48,310 nucleotides of DNA from positions 1 through 48,310 of IMG/VR virus record IMGVR_UViG_3300036861_000304. One strand, 5' to 3'. The notes beneath the pieces were generated by a model. The model did no database searches and was not told the origin of the DNA. It saw nothing but the letters and a program-made list of their open reading frames with translations. Origin of the DNA: a virus. Positions 6,812-14,700 of the stretch are shown piece by piece. Position numbers and translations under genes: made by a program. Numbering within the stretch: position 1 is the stretch's first letter; each line of letters begins with the position of its first letter.

Positions 6812-6885
6812 ATGCAGAGGCCGGAATCGAACCGGCGACCTCCGGGTTATGAGCCCGACGCGCTTCCAGACTGCGCCACTCTGCG
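6812..6885 (-). tRNA. tRNA-Met(CAT), initiator-like
   Basis: A complete cloverleaf can be drawn. The acceptor stem is CGCAGAG/CTCTGCA with pairs 2-7 intact. The D arm has a GCGC stem; the anticodon arm is TCGGG-CTCATAA-CCCGG with anticodon CAT; the T arm is GCCGG-TTCGATT-CCGGC. Two bacterial initiator hallmarks are present: the unpaired C1-A72 and three consecutive G:C pairs bordering the CTCATAA loop. The 11-24 pair is C:G, unlike the E. coli initiator, and the discriminator is T. CCA is not encoded (TCTTTCG follows). An elongator tRNA-Met with a mismatch is the alternative reading. Confidence 0.9.
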
Positions 6886-6928
6886 TGCGAAGAATCTAGC
6901 GCGAGTCGCGGCGGATTTCCCCTTCACC

Positions 6929-6958
6929 CTCGCGCGCGCATACACACGCGCGCGCGAG
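6929..6958. terminator. 11-bp alternating CG hairpin
   Basis: CTCGCGCGCGC pairs with GCGCGCGCGAG around an 8-nt loop. It is symmetric and could act as a terminator on either strand. The alternating CG tract could also be a DNA structural element or a protein site. Confidence 0.45.
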
Positions 6959-7277
6959 AGGCCCTGGTCCACGTTCAAAGTCAACTGCGCCGGTAAGGGG
7001 TTCTGGGGTCCCTGCCGTCTCGCGTCCATTGTCCGATCTCTTCCCTCAGCGTTTCGGCTTCGGGGCGGCTTGGTAGCGCGCGCGAGGGCTGATGAGAATT
7101 TCGCGCGGCAAGCCAGATCGTTCGCGCCGTTCGCTGGTTTCCCCGTCGCCCCGCTTGGGAGGCTCGACCGCCGTGGCGGCTCTTTCGACACGGGTCCTGC
7201 GTCTCGGGCGCGGACTGGTTCGGTCGGCCGGACCGTCTAGGCTGTGTCCTGATCGTTCATCCGCCGATCAGTGTTGC

Positions 7278-7307
7278 ACGGTCCCCGGCCTGAAAACCGG
7301 GGGCCGT
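7278..7307 (+). terminator. 11-bp hairpin upstream of the rightward operon
   Basis: ACGGTCCCCGG, loop CCTGAAAA, CCGGGGGCCGT, then CGCATTTCT. A second hairpin (7249-7271) precedes it by 6 nt. It could be a terminator or attenuator, or part of a structured leader RNA for the 7389 gene. Confidence 0.45.
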
Positions 7308-7376
7308 CGCATTTCTGGGCATCGCGCCGAATCCGCCGCCATCGTCAGGCATACTCCGGAGGTGGCAAGCGATTCG

Positions 7377-7388
7377 GAGGGCTCCAAG
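7377..7388 (+). promoter_or_regulatory. start-associated motif variant GAGGGCTCCAAG (copy m)
   Basis: Ends exactly at the base before ATG 7389. It differs from GAGGGTTCCAAG at one base, and its GGAGGG probably also serves as the Shine-Dalgarno sequence. Confidence 0.6.
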
Positions 7389-8144
7389 ATGGCAGTTCAG
7401 GTCATGGCGGTTGGTGAGCGGTCGCTAAGCGAGCTGGCGGCCGAGGCGAATCGCGAGCATAGGCAGGTTGCGGCAGCTGGAGTGGCAATGGTCGAGCACG
7501 CAATCCGTGCCGGCGAGGCGCTACTCGAAGCCCGCAACCGCTGCGAGGCCGGGCGGTGGATCGCGTGGCTCACGGAGAACTTCGACGCGACGCCCTACAC
7601 GGCTCAGTCCTATATACGCGTCGCCTACCAAGCCGAGGCGGTTCGCGAATCGGGCGCAACATCCTTCACCGGGGCCTTCGCATATCTGCGCGAGAAGGGT
7701 CTCCCGGGACCCTACCCGGGGTTCGGGAAGGACTCGCGACATCCCGACGAGGTCCGCGAAGAGGCGCTTCGGCTCCTAGGGGAGGGGGCGAGCGCCAATG
7801 GTGCGGCGCGACTTCTCGGCATCTCTCCAAGGACGGTGCGGCGGTGGGTGGACCCTAAGCACGCGGCGCAGTGGCGGGCGGCGAACCGCCAGCGGAAGGC
7901 CGCAGAACGGAGGGAGCGCAAGGCACGAGAAGCGGAAGTCAAGGCACAACGGATTGCGCGGGCTGCTAGGGCGGCTGGTGGGGGGATCGCCGATGCGTAT
8001 GCGATGGCCGAGAAGATGCAGGACGTTCTCGGTCGGGCGCACGGAGAGGCGACGGATTCGGAAGCGCGCCGAGCCTTAGCCGTGGCTGGCGAGCACTATC
8101 GAAAGATGCGCGACGAGATCGTGCGCGCCTTGGGGGTGTCGTGA
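7389..8144 (+). CDS. DUF3102-like DNA-binding regulator with helix-turn-helix
   Basis: 251 residues. Residues about 15-75 resemble the DUF3102 domain found in ParB-like and plasmid/phage regulators (MVEHAIRAGEALLEARNRCE, then WIAWLTENFDATPYTAQSYI). Residues about 120-155 form a clear HTH (LLGEGASANGAARLLGISPRTVRRWV). The rest is a long, basic, coiled-coil-prone helix (RQRKAAERRERKAREAEVKA) for oligomerisation or DNA binding. As the first gene of the rightward operon facing the integrase/recombination block, it is a candidate lysogeny or partition regulator. I start at ATG 7389 because the motif GGAGGGCTCCAAG lies immediately before it. Confidence 0.8.
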   Translation: MAVQVMAVGERSLSELAAEANREHRQVAAAGVAMVEHAIRAGEALLEARNRCEAGRWIAWLTENFDATPYTAQSYIRVAYQAEAVRESGATSFTGAFAYLREKGLPGPYPGFGKDSRHPDEVREEALRLLGEGASANGAARLLGISPRTVRRWVDPKHAAQWRAANRQRKAAERRERKAREAEVKAQRIARAARAAGGGIADAYAMAEKMQDVLGRAHGEATDSEARRALAVAGEHYRKMRDEIVRALGVS

Positions 8145-8512
8145 TGGGCCTCGTAATGATGGTCTGCCCGGCCTGCTGCGAGACGTACATGCTGGGCGTG
8201 ATAGGTACCGGGCAAGTCGGCGGCCACGTTTGCTCGTTGCGCGCGGCGGCCGAAGCTGAGGCCGAGGCGGGCGACGAGGCCCGGCGCGAAGCGTCCAGGC
8301 TCCGGGCCGAGAACGAGGCGCTGAAGCGGTCCTGGGACATCGACTGTGAGTACCGCGACACGCTGCTGCTGGCCGCACAGACGGCCTACGCCCAGCTCCT
8401 GAAGGTGGACAGCGATCTCCGCGGCCCCTACAACTGGAAGTTCGCGTTGCGCGCGAGGGACACGCTGGCCGCCGCGTTGTCAGTCGACGACGAGGGAGAA
8501 AGCCATGGCTGA
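8144..8512 (+). CDS. hypothetical protein with N-terminal CxxCC, 122 aa
   Basis: ATG 8144 overlaps the previous stop (TGATG). The N terminus has VCPACCETY and a later cysteine (HVCSLRAA), which could bind zinc. Residues about 30-65 are a charged coiled coil (EAEAEAGDEARREASRLRAE), with another helix at the end. Function unknown; probably co-translated with the regulator. Confidence 0.75.
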   Translation: MGLVMMVCPACCETYMLGVIGTGQVGGHVCSLRAAAEAEAEAGDEARREASRLRAENEALKRSWDIDCEYRDTLLLAAQTAYAQLLKVDSDLRGPYNWKFALRARDTLAAALSVDDEGESHG

Positions 8513-8813
8513 TCTCGTCACCGCCGCGGAGATCGCCCGCCAACTCAACGTCTCCCGCGACTGGGTCTACGCACACGCCAACGAACTCGGAGCGATCAAG
8601 ATGGGCGCGGGGCCGAAGCCTCGTCTGCGCTTCGACCCGGAGTGGGTGCGAGGCTACCTGGCGGCATCGTCGAGGCCCGTGACTCCGTCTCCCGGGAGGC
8701 CGACGCGAAGCGGCCTGGTCGGCAGTCACGTGGTTGCGGATCTGGATAAGAGCCTCGATCATCTGCCCGAGTCGTGGAAGCAGGCGGTCCTCAGCGGAAG
8801 GAAGCCCACCTAA
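8505..8813 (+). CDS. helix-turn-helix (excisionase/MerR-type) DNA-binding protein, 102 aa
   Basis: ATG 8505 has GAGGGAG upstream and overlaps the preceding stop. Residues 4-30 are an HTH (LVTAAEIARQLNVSRDWVYA), followed by a wing-like GAIKMGAGPKPRLRFDPEWV that matches the HTH_17 pattern. A second Xis-type protein besides 169-489, this is more likely an operon regulator. The tail (LDHLPESWKQAVLSGRKPT) is unassigned. Confidence 0.8.
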   Translation: MADLVTAAEIARQLNVSRDWVYAHANELGAIKMGAGPKPRLRFDPEWVRGYLAASSRPVTPSPGRPTRSGLVGSHVVADLDKSLDHLPESWKQAVLSGRKPT

Positions 8814-8986
8814 TGCCGGAGGCGCGCCAGTGGCGCCGTCGCGTGCGCGCGCAGGACAAGCCCTGCCTGTTCAAGCGCAACGGGATCTGGTCGCTCGAAC
8901 CGTGCTGGGGCGAGCCGAATCATGTACGCGAGGCGCTCAACGAGAACGCCCGAGCTTTCATCCGAGGCCTGGCCCCCTATGCCTAG
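8813..8986 (+). CDS. hypothetical protein, 57 aa
   Basis: ATG 8813 overlaps the preceding TAA (TAATG). The protein is basic and tryptophan-rich (RQWRRRVRAQDKPCLFKRNG, then IWSLEPCWGEPNHV). Two cysteines are too far apart for a simple zinc knuckle. Unknown function. Confidence 0.7.
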   Translation: MPEARQWRRRVRAQDKPCLFKRNGIWSLEPCWGEPNHVREALNENARAFIRGLAPYA

Positions 8987-9278
8987 AGACGAGCTACCCG
9001 AGCGCTTCCGGCCGGACCCGGTCATCGACGAGCGCGCGAAGTATCGGCGCGACCTCCTACGAGTTCTCGGCCCTCGGCCCCGGTTCATGTCTCCTTACCA
9101 CTGGCGGCAGGAACAGGAGCGCATTCGGCGCCGAGCGCTGATCGTCCACACCGGTAAGCCTCATCTGTACTTCAGCAGGGGCCAGTGGCGAACGGTCGGC
9201 TTCGGGGCAGGCGTGGCGGGAAGCCTCGCCTTCCTCCGCTCGCAACGTTGGGCTCAGGGACGCAACCAGAACCTCTAA
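8979..9278 (+). CDS. hypothetical basic protein, 99 aa
   Basis: ATG 8979 overlaps the preceding stop. Rich in Arg and aromatic residues (YRRDLLRVLGPRPRFMSPYH, then WRQEQERIRRRALIVHTGKP). It ends at 9278, overlapping by 4 nt the stop of the converging minus-strand gene. No family recognised; last gene of the rightward operon. Confidence 0.7.
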   Translation: MPRDELPERFRPDPVIDERAKYRRDLLRVLGPRPRFMSPYHWRQEQERIRRRALIVHTGKPHLYFSRGQWRTVGFGAGVAGSLAFLRSQRWAQGRNQNL

Positions 9279-9706
9279 TTGAGGATCAGGGTCAGCACCC
9301 CGACCACGAGAGCGCCGAACGCGATCACCAACGTCAACGTCACCGCCACGACCTTCCCCGTCTTCGTCTGAGAGTCCTTCGCGCCAGCATCCCTGCCCTG
9401 CTCGAACGCGTCCTCCCTGGAGAACGCGTTGATCTGGTCCTGCTGACCCTTGAGGCCCTCGTCGAGTCGGTCGTGGAACCGGGCGAGGCTCTGCCGCATG
9501 TGTTCGTCGCGTTCGCGGACCTCGGTGCGTAGCTCGACGAGGAGGCCCTTGATCGTGCCGCTCTCGAGCTTGAGGAGGTCGACGTCGCGTTCGGTGGATC
9601 GGATGGTTGCGGCTGATTCCACGCGCCACTCCTCAAGTTCGCGTAGGCGGTGCTCTCGAAGTTCGTCGCCGGTCACTGCGTACCGTGAGGTTGGAGTGGC
9701 GCCCAT
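9275..9706 (-). CDS. coiled-coil protein with C-terminal membrane anchor, 143 aa
   Basis: Residues about 15-110 are charged heptad-like helix (RTEVRERDEHMRQSLARFHD). The last 25 residues form a membrane segment (VVAVTLTLVIAFGALVVGVL). ATG 9706 has TTGGAG upstream. Tail-anchored coiled coils of this sort occur as phage lysis-associated or membrane-remodelling proteins. It stands alone on the minus strand, convergent to the rightward operon and divergent from the transglycosylase gene. Confidence 0.75.
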   Translation of the reverse strand: MGATPTSRYAVTGDELREHRLRELEEWRVESAATIRSTERDVDLLKLESGTIKGLLVELRTEVRERDEHMRQSLARFHDRLDEGLKGQQDQINAFSREDAFEQGRDAGAKDSQTKTGKVVAVTLTLVIAFGALVVGVLTLILN

Positions 9707-9726
9707 GTTTCTCCAAGGTTGTGCCA

Positions 9727-9837
9727 ATGCCGTATGGGTACTTGTGGTGCGGGCACTCGGCTCCCCTGGGGGCTGGGCGTCTAGGTCCCGAGCGGCGATC
9801 TGCCTTCGTCGCTCGGGGCCGCTTCTGGTTCCCGTAG
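9727..9837 (+). CDS. small hypothetical protein, 36 aa
   Basis: ATG 9727 with AAGG upstream; it ends at TAG 9837, two bases before the GTG of the transglycosylase gene, which suggests coupling. The sequence is aromatic and basic (PYGYLWCGHSAPLG, ending RGRFWFP). Support rests on spacing alone. It could be a leader peptide for the next gene. Confidence 0.45.
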   Translation: MPYGYLWCGHSAPLGAGRLGPERRSAFVARGRFWFP

Positions 9838-9838
9838 T

Positions 9839-11053
9839 GTGGAGCGCGCGGCGGTCGGTCCGCTTGTCCGCCTGAGCAGCCAAACTCCGGGCGTGGCCGA
9901 CTACCGCCAAGAGGCTCGCCGCGCAGCTCGGCGCTACGGCCTCGACCCGCACATCTTCGAGCGGCAGATCCGGCAGGAGTCCGGGTTCAACCCGAACGCC
10001 GTCAGCCCCGCCGGCGCGACGGGGATCGCGCAGATCATGCCCGCGACGGCGCGAGGGTGGGGCGTGAACCCGCGTGATCCGCTCGCGAGCCTCGACGCGG
10101 CGGCGAAGAACATGGCCGCGTACGTCAAGAAGTACGGCGGTTACGAGAATGCGCTCCGCGCCTACAACGCGGGGCCTGGCGCGATCGAGGCGAGCCGCGG
10201 CTACGCGGAGACGAACAATTACGTCAAGACGATCCTTGGCGGCAGAGTCCCGGCGAGTCTCGGGCGGCCTGTCAGGAACACGGGCTCGAGCGCGACTCCT
10301 ACCGGTTCGGCGCCCGCGAGCTCGCCCGGCACGCCGCAGATCACGGACGGCGGCCAGGCCGGCGACTTTACGAGCCTGCTCTCCTCGCTGCTGACTCGGC
10401 CGGAGCAGCAGCAGGCGGCGCCGATGCCGATCGCTCCGCCGTCGTTCGCGGCCGCGCCGCGTCTGCCGCAGGGTTTCACGCCCGCGACGAGCATCGCTCC
10501 GGTCCGTGCTCCGCAGCAGGACCGCGTCTCGCAAGCGCTGAGCCTCGTGGAGGCGCTCGGATCGACCGGCCCTACCGTCGGGTCACCTGGAGCCCCGGAG
10601 GGCGCAGAGGGGACGACAGCGGCCCCGGGGATCGCGGAGACAGTCGTCGCCGACCGGTCACGCCCGCGAGCGGCCACCGGCAAGATCATCGTCGCGCCCA
10701 ACGCGAACCGTGAGGGCGTCGGCCTCTCTAGGCAAATCACGAGGTTCGTCGAGCGCATCGCCGGGATCTACGGCAAGCCGCTGACCATCGGCACGGGCAC
10801 GAACCACAACCAGTTCGTCGCTGGCACGCACCGCGAGTCCGCTCACTGGCGCGGCAACGGGGCGGACATCCCAGCGGCCGGGAAGACGCTGACGCGGTTG
10901 GGCCAGGACGCGCTGATCGCGGCTGGGATGCCGGCGCGCGAGGCGCGCAAGCAGACGGGCGGCCTGTTCAACATCGGCCGCTACCAGGTCATCTTCAACT
11001 CGAACGAGGGCGGGAACCACTACGACCATCTCCACGTAGGGCTCCGCGGCTGA
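9839..11053 (+). CDS. virion-associated lytic transglycosylase fused to an M15-like peptidase domain
   Basis: 404 residues. Residues about 20-130 are an SLT-type transglycosylase domain: the catalytic Glu lies in RQIRQESGFNPNAVS, followed by GATGIAQIMPATARGWG and ALRAYNAGPGAI. A proline/threonine-rich linker follows. Residues about 300-404 carry LAS-type metallopeptidase motifs, HRESAHWRGNGADIP and NHYDHLHVGLRG (H...D...HxH zinc site). It would cleave both glycan and peptide bonds during DNA entry or lysis. It is the only long rightward gene between leftward blocks. GTG 9839 abuts the small gene upstream; GTG 9893 is an alternative, and neither has a strong RBS. Confidence 0.88.
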   Translation: MERAAVGPLVRLSSQTPGVADYRQEARRAARRYGLDPHIFERQIRQESGFNPNAVSPAGATGIAQIMPATARGWGVNPRDPLASLDAAAKNMAAYVKKYGGYENALRAYNAGPGAIEASRGYAETNNYVKTILGGRVPASLGRPVRNTGSSATPTGSAPASSPGTPQITDGGQAGDFTSLLSSLLTRPEQQQAAPMPIAPPSFAAAPRLPQGFTPATSIAPVRAPQQDRVSQALSLVEALGSTGPTVGSPGAPEGAEGTTAAPGIAETVVADRSRPRAATGKIIVAPNANREGVGLSRQITRFVERIAGIYGKPLTIGTGTNHNQFVAGTHRESAHWRGNGADIPAAGKTLTRLGQDALIAAGMPAREARKQTGGLFNIGRYQVIFNSNEGGNHYDHLHVGLRG

Positions 11054-11648
11054 TTCTGCCTCGCCAGGTTGACGCGTCACGTCCCTGACACGGCAGCGAA
11101 CCGGCACTGATGAGGGTCCTTTGCAGGGGAAAAGTGTGCGCGGTCAGCGCACGGACGATGCGCCGATGGACGAATGTCCGTAATTGTTATGGGCGTCCAG
11201 ACCGGTAGATTGCTGGACGTCAGGGAGAAGGGCGGGGAGGCCGGGTCCCGGTTCGCAAAGCCGGGAGCCATCATGCGGTCGTAGGAGGGTTCCAAGCACC
11301 GGCACCTATTGGCGCCGGTCCTCTCGGCAAGAGGTCACTACGAGCGCGCTAGGCCTCCCCGCGCCCATCCTTGCACAATCTTGCCTGGCTTTGCCAGCAT
11401 TAATGACGTGTTCCTGTCCATTCGCTGCGGAATTTCCTGAATTCGCTGAACTTGTGGTAGCTTCCGTGCCGGAGGAATCGCGTCGGGGCTCCGGGTCAGC
11501 GCAAGCGCCTAAGAGCCTGATGCTGGGCCATTGGCCTAAGGTTCCAACGGACGCGCCTCCGCCTTCTTCTCGGCCCGCTACGGCGGGTCGAGCCCGTTAA
11601 GTCGGTCCTCCTTGACCTGAGCGCGGGTGGTGTGGGACAGTCGAACGC
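11054..11648. other. long non-coding region with motif copy and hairpins
   Basis: Frames here have unnatural composition, so I call no gene. It contains a hairpin TCCCGG/CCGGGA at about 11246-11266, leader motif copy c at 11285-11296 on the plus strand, two consecutive hairpins after it (ACCGGC/GCCGGT and CCTCT/AGAGG), a half-copy AAGGTTCCAACGG near 11538, and an AT-richer stretch at 11395-11465. It may host a small RNA, promoters or attP. Confidence 0.5.
11285..11335 (+). ncRNA. candidate structured RNA beginning with GAGGGTTCCAAG (copy c)
   Basis: The motif is followed at once by ACCGGC-N-GCCGGT and then CCTCT-CGGCA-AGAGG. No start codon with a convincing gene follows for over 300 nt, unlike the other motif copies. 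No clear -10 box is seen upstream. Confidence 0.3.
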
Positions 11649-11780
11649 ATGGACACGCTTGCGGGCCTCGCCGCCTACGGCCTCTTCGCCCTGATCGTCG
11701 CCTATTGCCTGATGTCGACGATCGACGCGTTCTGGCCCTTGCCGTGGTGGCTGCGCCGGAAGCTGCGCCGGAAGCGCTAG
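11649..11780 (+). CDS. small membrane protein, 43 aa
   Basis: ATG 11649 to TAG 11780. Residues 4-24 are hydrophobic (LAGLAAYGLFALIVAYCLMS), followed by DAFWPLPWW and a strongly basic C terminus (LRRKLRRKR), the classic positive-inside anchor. The end overlaps the stop of the converging 1351-aa gene by 4 nt. No strong RBS is seen. A lysis or membrane role near the transglycosylase is possible. Confidence 0.6.
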   Translation: MDTLAGLAAYGLFALIVAYCLMSTIDAFWPLPWWLRRKLRRKR

Positions 11781-14700
11781 CCGCCGCCGTACAGGTTGTC
11801 GAGCAGCTCGTCCTCCAGCGCCTGCTGCGCCTGCGCGTCCCCGAGACTCTGGTCGAGGTTGTCCAGCAGCTCGTCCTCAAGCGACGGCGGGGCGGGCGCG
11901 GCCGTGGGTGTCGGGGCAGGAGCGGCCTGGCCGCCGCCCCGCGCCTTGATCGGCGATGGCCGGAACGGGTTGAGGATTCGGTTGGCCGCGCCGCCCTTGA
12001 CCTTCGTCCCCGGCTTGGTCTCCGGGTCCCAGATCGTGCTGTTGTCCCAGCCGGTCGAGCCGCCCTCGCGGACGCGCTTCGCGATCCCGACGACGGGCAC
12101 GAACGCCTCCAAGAGTGAGTTGACCACCATGGTCGCGCGAACGGCGAACGTGACCTCGGCGCCCTCGCCACGGTCTTCCGGCGCGACCTTCGTGCGCTTC
12201 CCGCTGAAGTTCAGGCCGAACATGGCGAGCGCCGCCGACTTGAACTGCGGGAACAGCGGGTCGACGAGCGCGGTGAGCTGCTCGTTGCCGCCACCGAACA
12301 CAGACCCGAAGGCGCCGAACGGCATGTACCGCGAGTACGGCAGGACCGAACCGTCGTCGGTGACGATGTCGCCCCGCAGGTCCCCCGGCGGGAGGCTCTT
12401 GTGCGACGCATCGAAATCGTCCTGCAGGTTCTGCGCGACGAGCGTGTACATGCCGGTCTTGATCGGGTGCTTCGCCGGCAGCGTCCAGAACACGAACCGA
12501 GCCGCGTTCAGGTACCACGGGAGGAACGGCGCGGCCTGCTGGATGAAACGCCGCATCGGCGGCGAGAACCGGCTGTACTGGCCGAGCGTCTGGTCGATGT
12601 AGCGGGCCGCGTCGTGGATGTTCTTCGTGTCCATGAGCCCCATGGCCACATCATGCAGCGCCTTCTCCTGCGCCCGCGTCGCCTTCCACCACGACCCGGT
12701 CATCTCCTGCATCTCCCGCTGCGCCCACTTACCGAACGCGGCGGTCTGGGCCGATGACTCGATCGACCGATTGAAGGCGAACACCGCGTCCGTGTAGCCC
12801 TTCATCAACTGTCCGAGCTGCTTGACCACCGGGAGTTGCCCCGCGACGCTGACGGCCGCCGCGGGCTTCGCGAGCGCGGTCCCCTCGAAGTGCTCCGAGA
12901 CGCGCTTGACGGTCAGGCCCCGGTTGCCGAACAGCAGGCCCCCGGTCAGCGCGGCCTTGACTCGCAGGGCCTGCTCGGCGTCGATCTTCTCCATCTCCTT
13001 GAACAGCAACTCTCCGACACGCAGCGCGTTCGGTCCCGCACCGACAGCGCCGAGCCGGACCCCGGCCTCCACCGTGTTGCCGGTCAGCCACTTCGTCGAG
13101 AACGGCAGGACGGTGCGGCGGAACACGTCGACCGCGACGTTGCCCGCCTTCCCTCGCGTACTGCTGACGGCATGCTGCTCCTGCAACTGGTTGACGATCT
13201 GCTCCGGGACGAGCACCACGTTGCGGGCAGTGCGGTCGCCAGCGGCGGGCTCCTTGAGACGGTTGGCGAACTCGCTCTCGATCAGCTTCTCCAACGCGGG
13301 CATCTCCGAGGCGCCCTGCCGCGTCGCGATCTCCTCCATGCGCGCCCGGTCGTACGAGCCGGGGACGGCCCGGTAGGGGACGAGCGTGGCGCCCTTGTCC
13401 TTCGCGTTCGAGGCGATCTTCTCGGCCTGGTCCCACGTCATCATCCGGCCACCCGGCCCCTTGGTCGCGATCGAGTGGATGATCCGGTCGTGCTCCGCGA
13501 TCCGGTTCACCACGCCGCGCAACCGGATGCGGTGCTCCGTGACGGCCTGGTAGGACGCGTCGACGGCGCCCTTCTCGAACGCCGCGCCGGTCCGCTTCTT
13601 CGACGAGTCGAGGTTCTTGCGACCAGCGAACGCGGTCTGGTAGTAGGCGCGGGCGCCCCGATCCCTGGTGTGGTGCGGGAGGTGCGCGACGTCCGCGCCG
13701 ACGACGGCGCGGATCTCCTCGTTCGGGAGGCGCCGCCCCGCGACGTTGAGGCTCTCGGTCCCGCCGATCGCCGCGGCCTTCCGCTCGGCCCGTGCGTCCT
13801 CGAACGCCTTGCGGGCCGGGACCGCGTCGTCGCCGCGCCTGTTGAGAGCGCGCAACTCGGCCTCGGCCTCGCGGCGACGTGCTCGAGCGGCCTGGTAGTT
13901 GCGGCGAGCGGCGGAGAGTTCACCGACACGGCGAGCCTCGCCGTGCGTGAGGGCGACGCGCCGGATCTGCTTGACCGGGATGCCCGCGTCCTTGGCGGCC
14001 TGCACCGCAGCACCGCGCATCTCGAACCGCTGGTCGCCGACGTAATACGCAGCGATCTGCCGGTTGTGGCCTTCCTTGCCACGCTCACTCTTGTGCCGCT
14101 GCGCGAGCCGCGCCACCTTCTTCGCCGCGCCGTCCTCAGTCGCCTTGATCTGCCGGACCTTCTCGGACAGCCGCGTCCGCTCATCGCGCAGCGCCCGCCC
14201 TGCGGCCACTTCCCGGCCGCGTGCGGCCCTGAAAGGCGCATCCGAATACTCCGCCCCCAAATGAGCCTGAGCAGGCGGGAAAAGCTTCGCGCGGTCCGCA
14301 CGCTCCGGCGTGATCGCGTTCAAGTCCTTCGCCCGACCCTCGAGCTCGTTGATCGCCCGGACGTTCGCGCGACCCGACTGCGCCACCTCGCCGATCCGCG
14401 CCATCGCCGCCGGCGAACCGAGCACCTCCCGGATCGCGCCCGCCGTCGCACGGTTCTGCCGCTTCTGCGCGCCCGTCGAGAACTCCGCCGTCGCATGCTT
14501 CTCGTCGAGCCGCGCCAGCTCCTTCCGCAGATCAGCCTCAAGCGACCTCGGCCGAACGACACCCTGCACCACGAGGCCGACGACCTCGGCCAACGGGCCC
14601 TTCGGCTTCGCCTCCTTCGCCCGCTTGCCCTCATCCGCCCGCACAGCGCGCGATGTCGCAGCGGCCATGTCCGACTCGAAGTCCGCGCGGCGCCGCAACC

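Larger units (their letters stand above)
6886..7388. other. divergent control region with three hairpins
   Basis: No credible gene; frames reading through here are shadows of the tRNA. It separates the minus-strand tRNA block from the rightward operon. Seen here are an 11-bp GC hairpin at 6929-6958 (CTCGCGCGCGC, loop ATACACAC), a 7-bp hairpin at 7249-7271 (CTGATCG/CGATCAG), an 11-bp hairpin with one G-T pair at 7278-7307 (loop CCTGAAAA, then GCATTTCT), a possible -10 CATACT at about 7350, and the motif copy at 7377-7388. Confidence 0.6.

Noticed and set aside
6794-7240. Frames such as MQRPESNRRPPGYEPDALPD near 6.8 kb
   Set aside because: This is the well-known artificial translation of a tRNA gene read on the opposite strand; the tRNA explains it.
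11184-11600. 138-codon plus-strand frame in the 11 kb gap
   Set aside because: Composition is unnatural (Ser/Pro/Arg mixture, many Cys), with no RBS, and it reads through hairpins and the motif copy.
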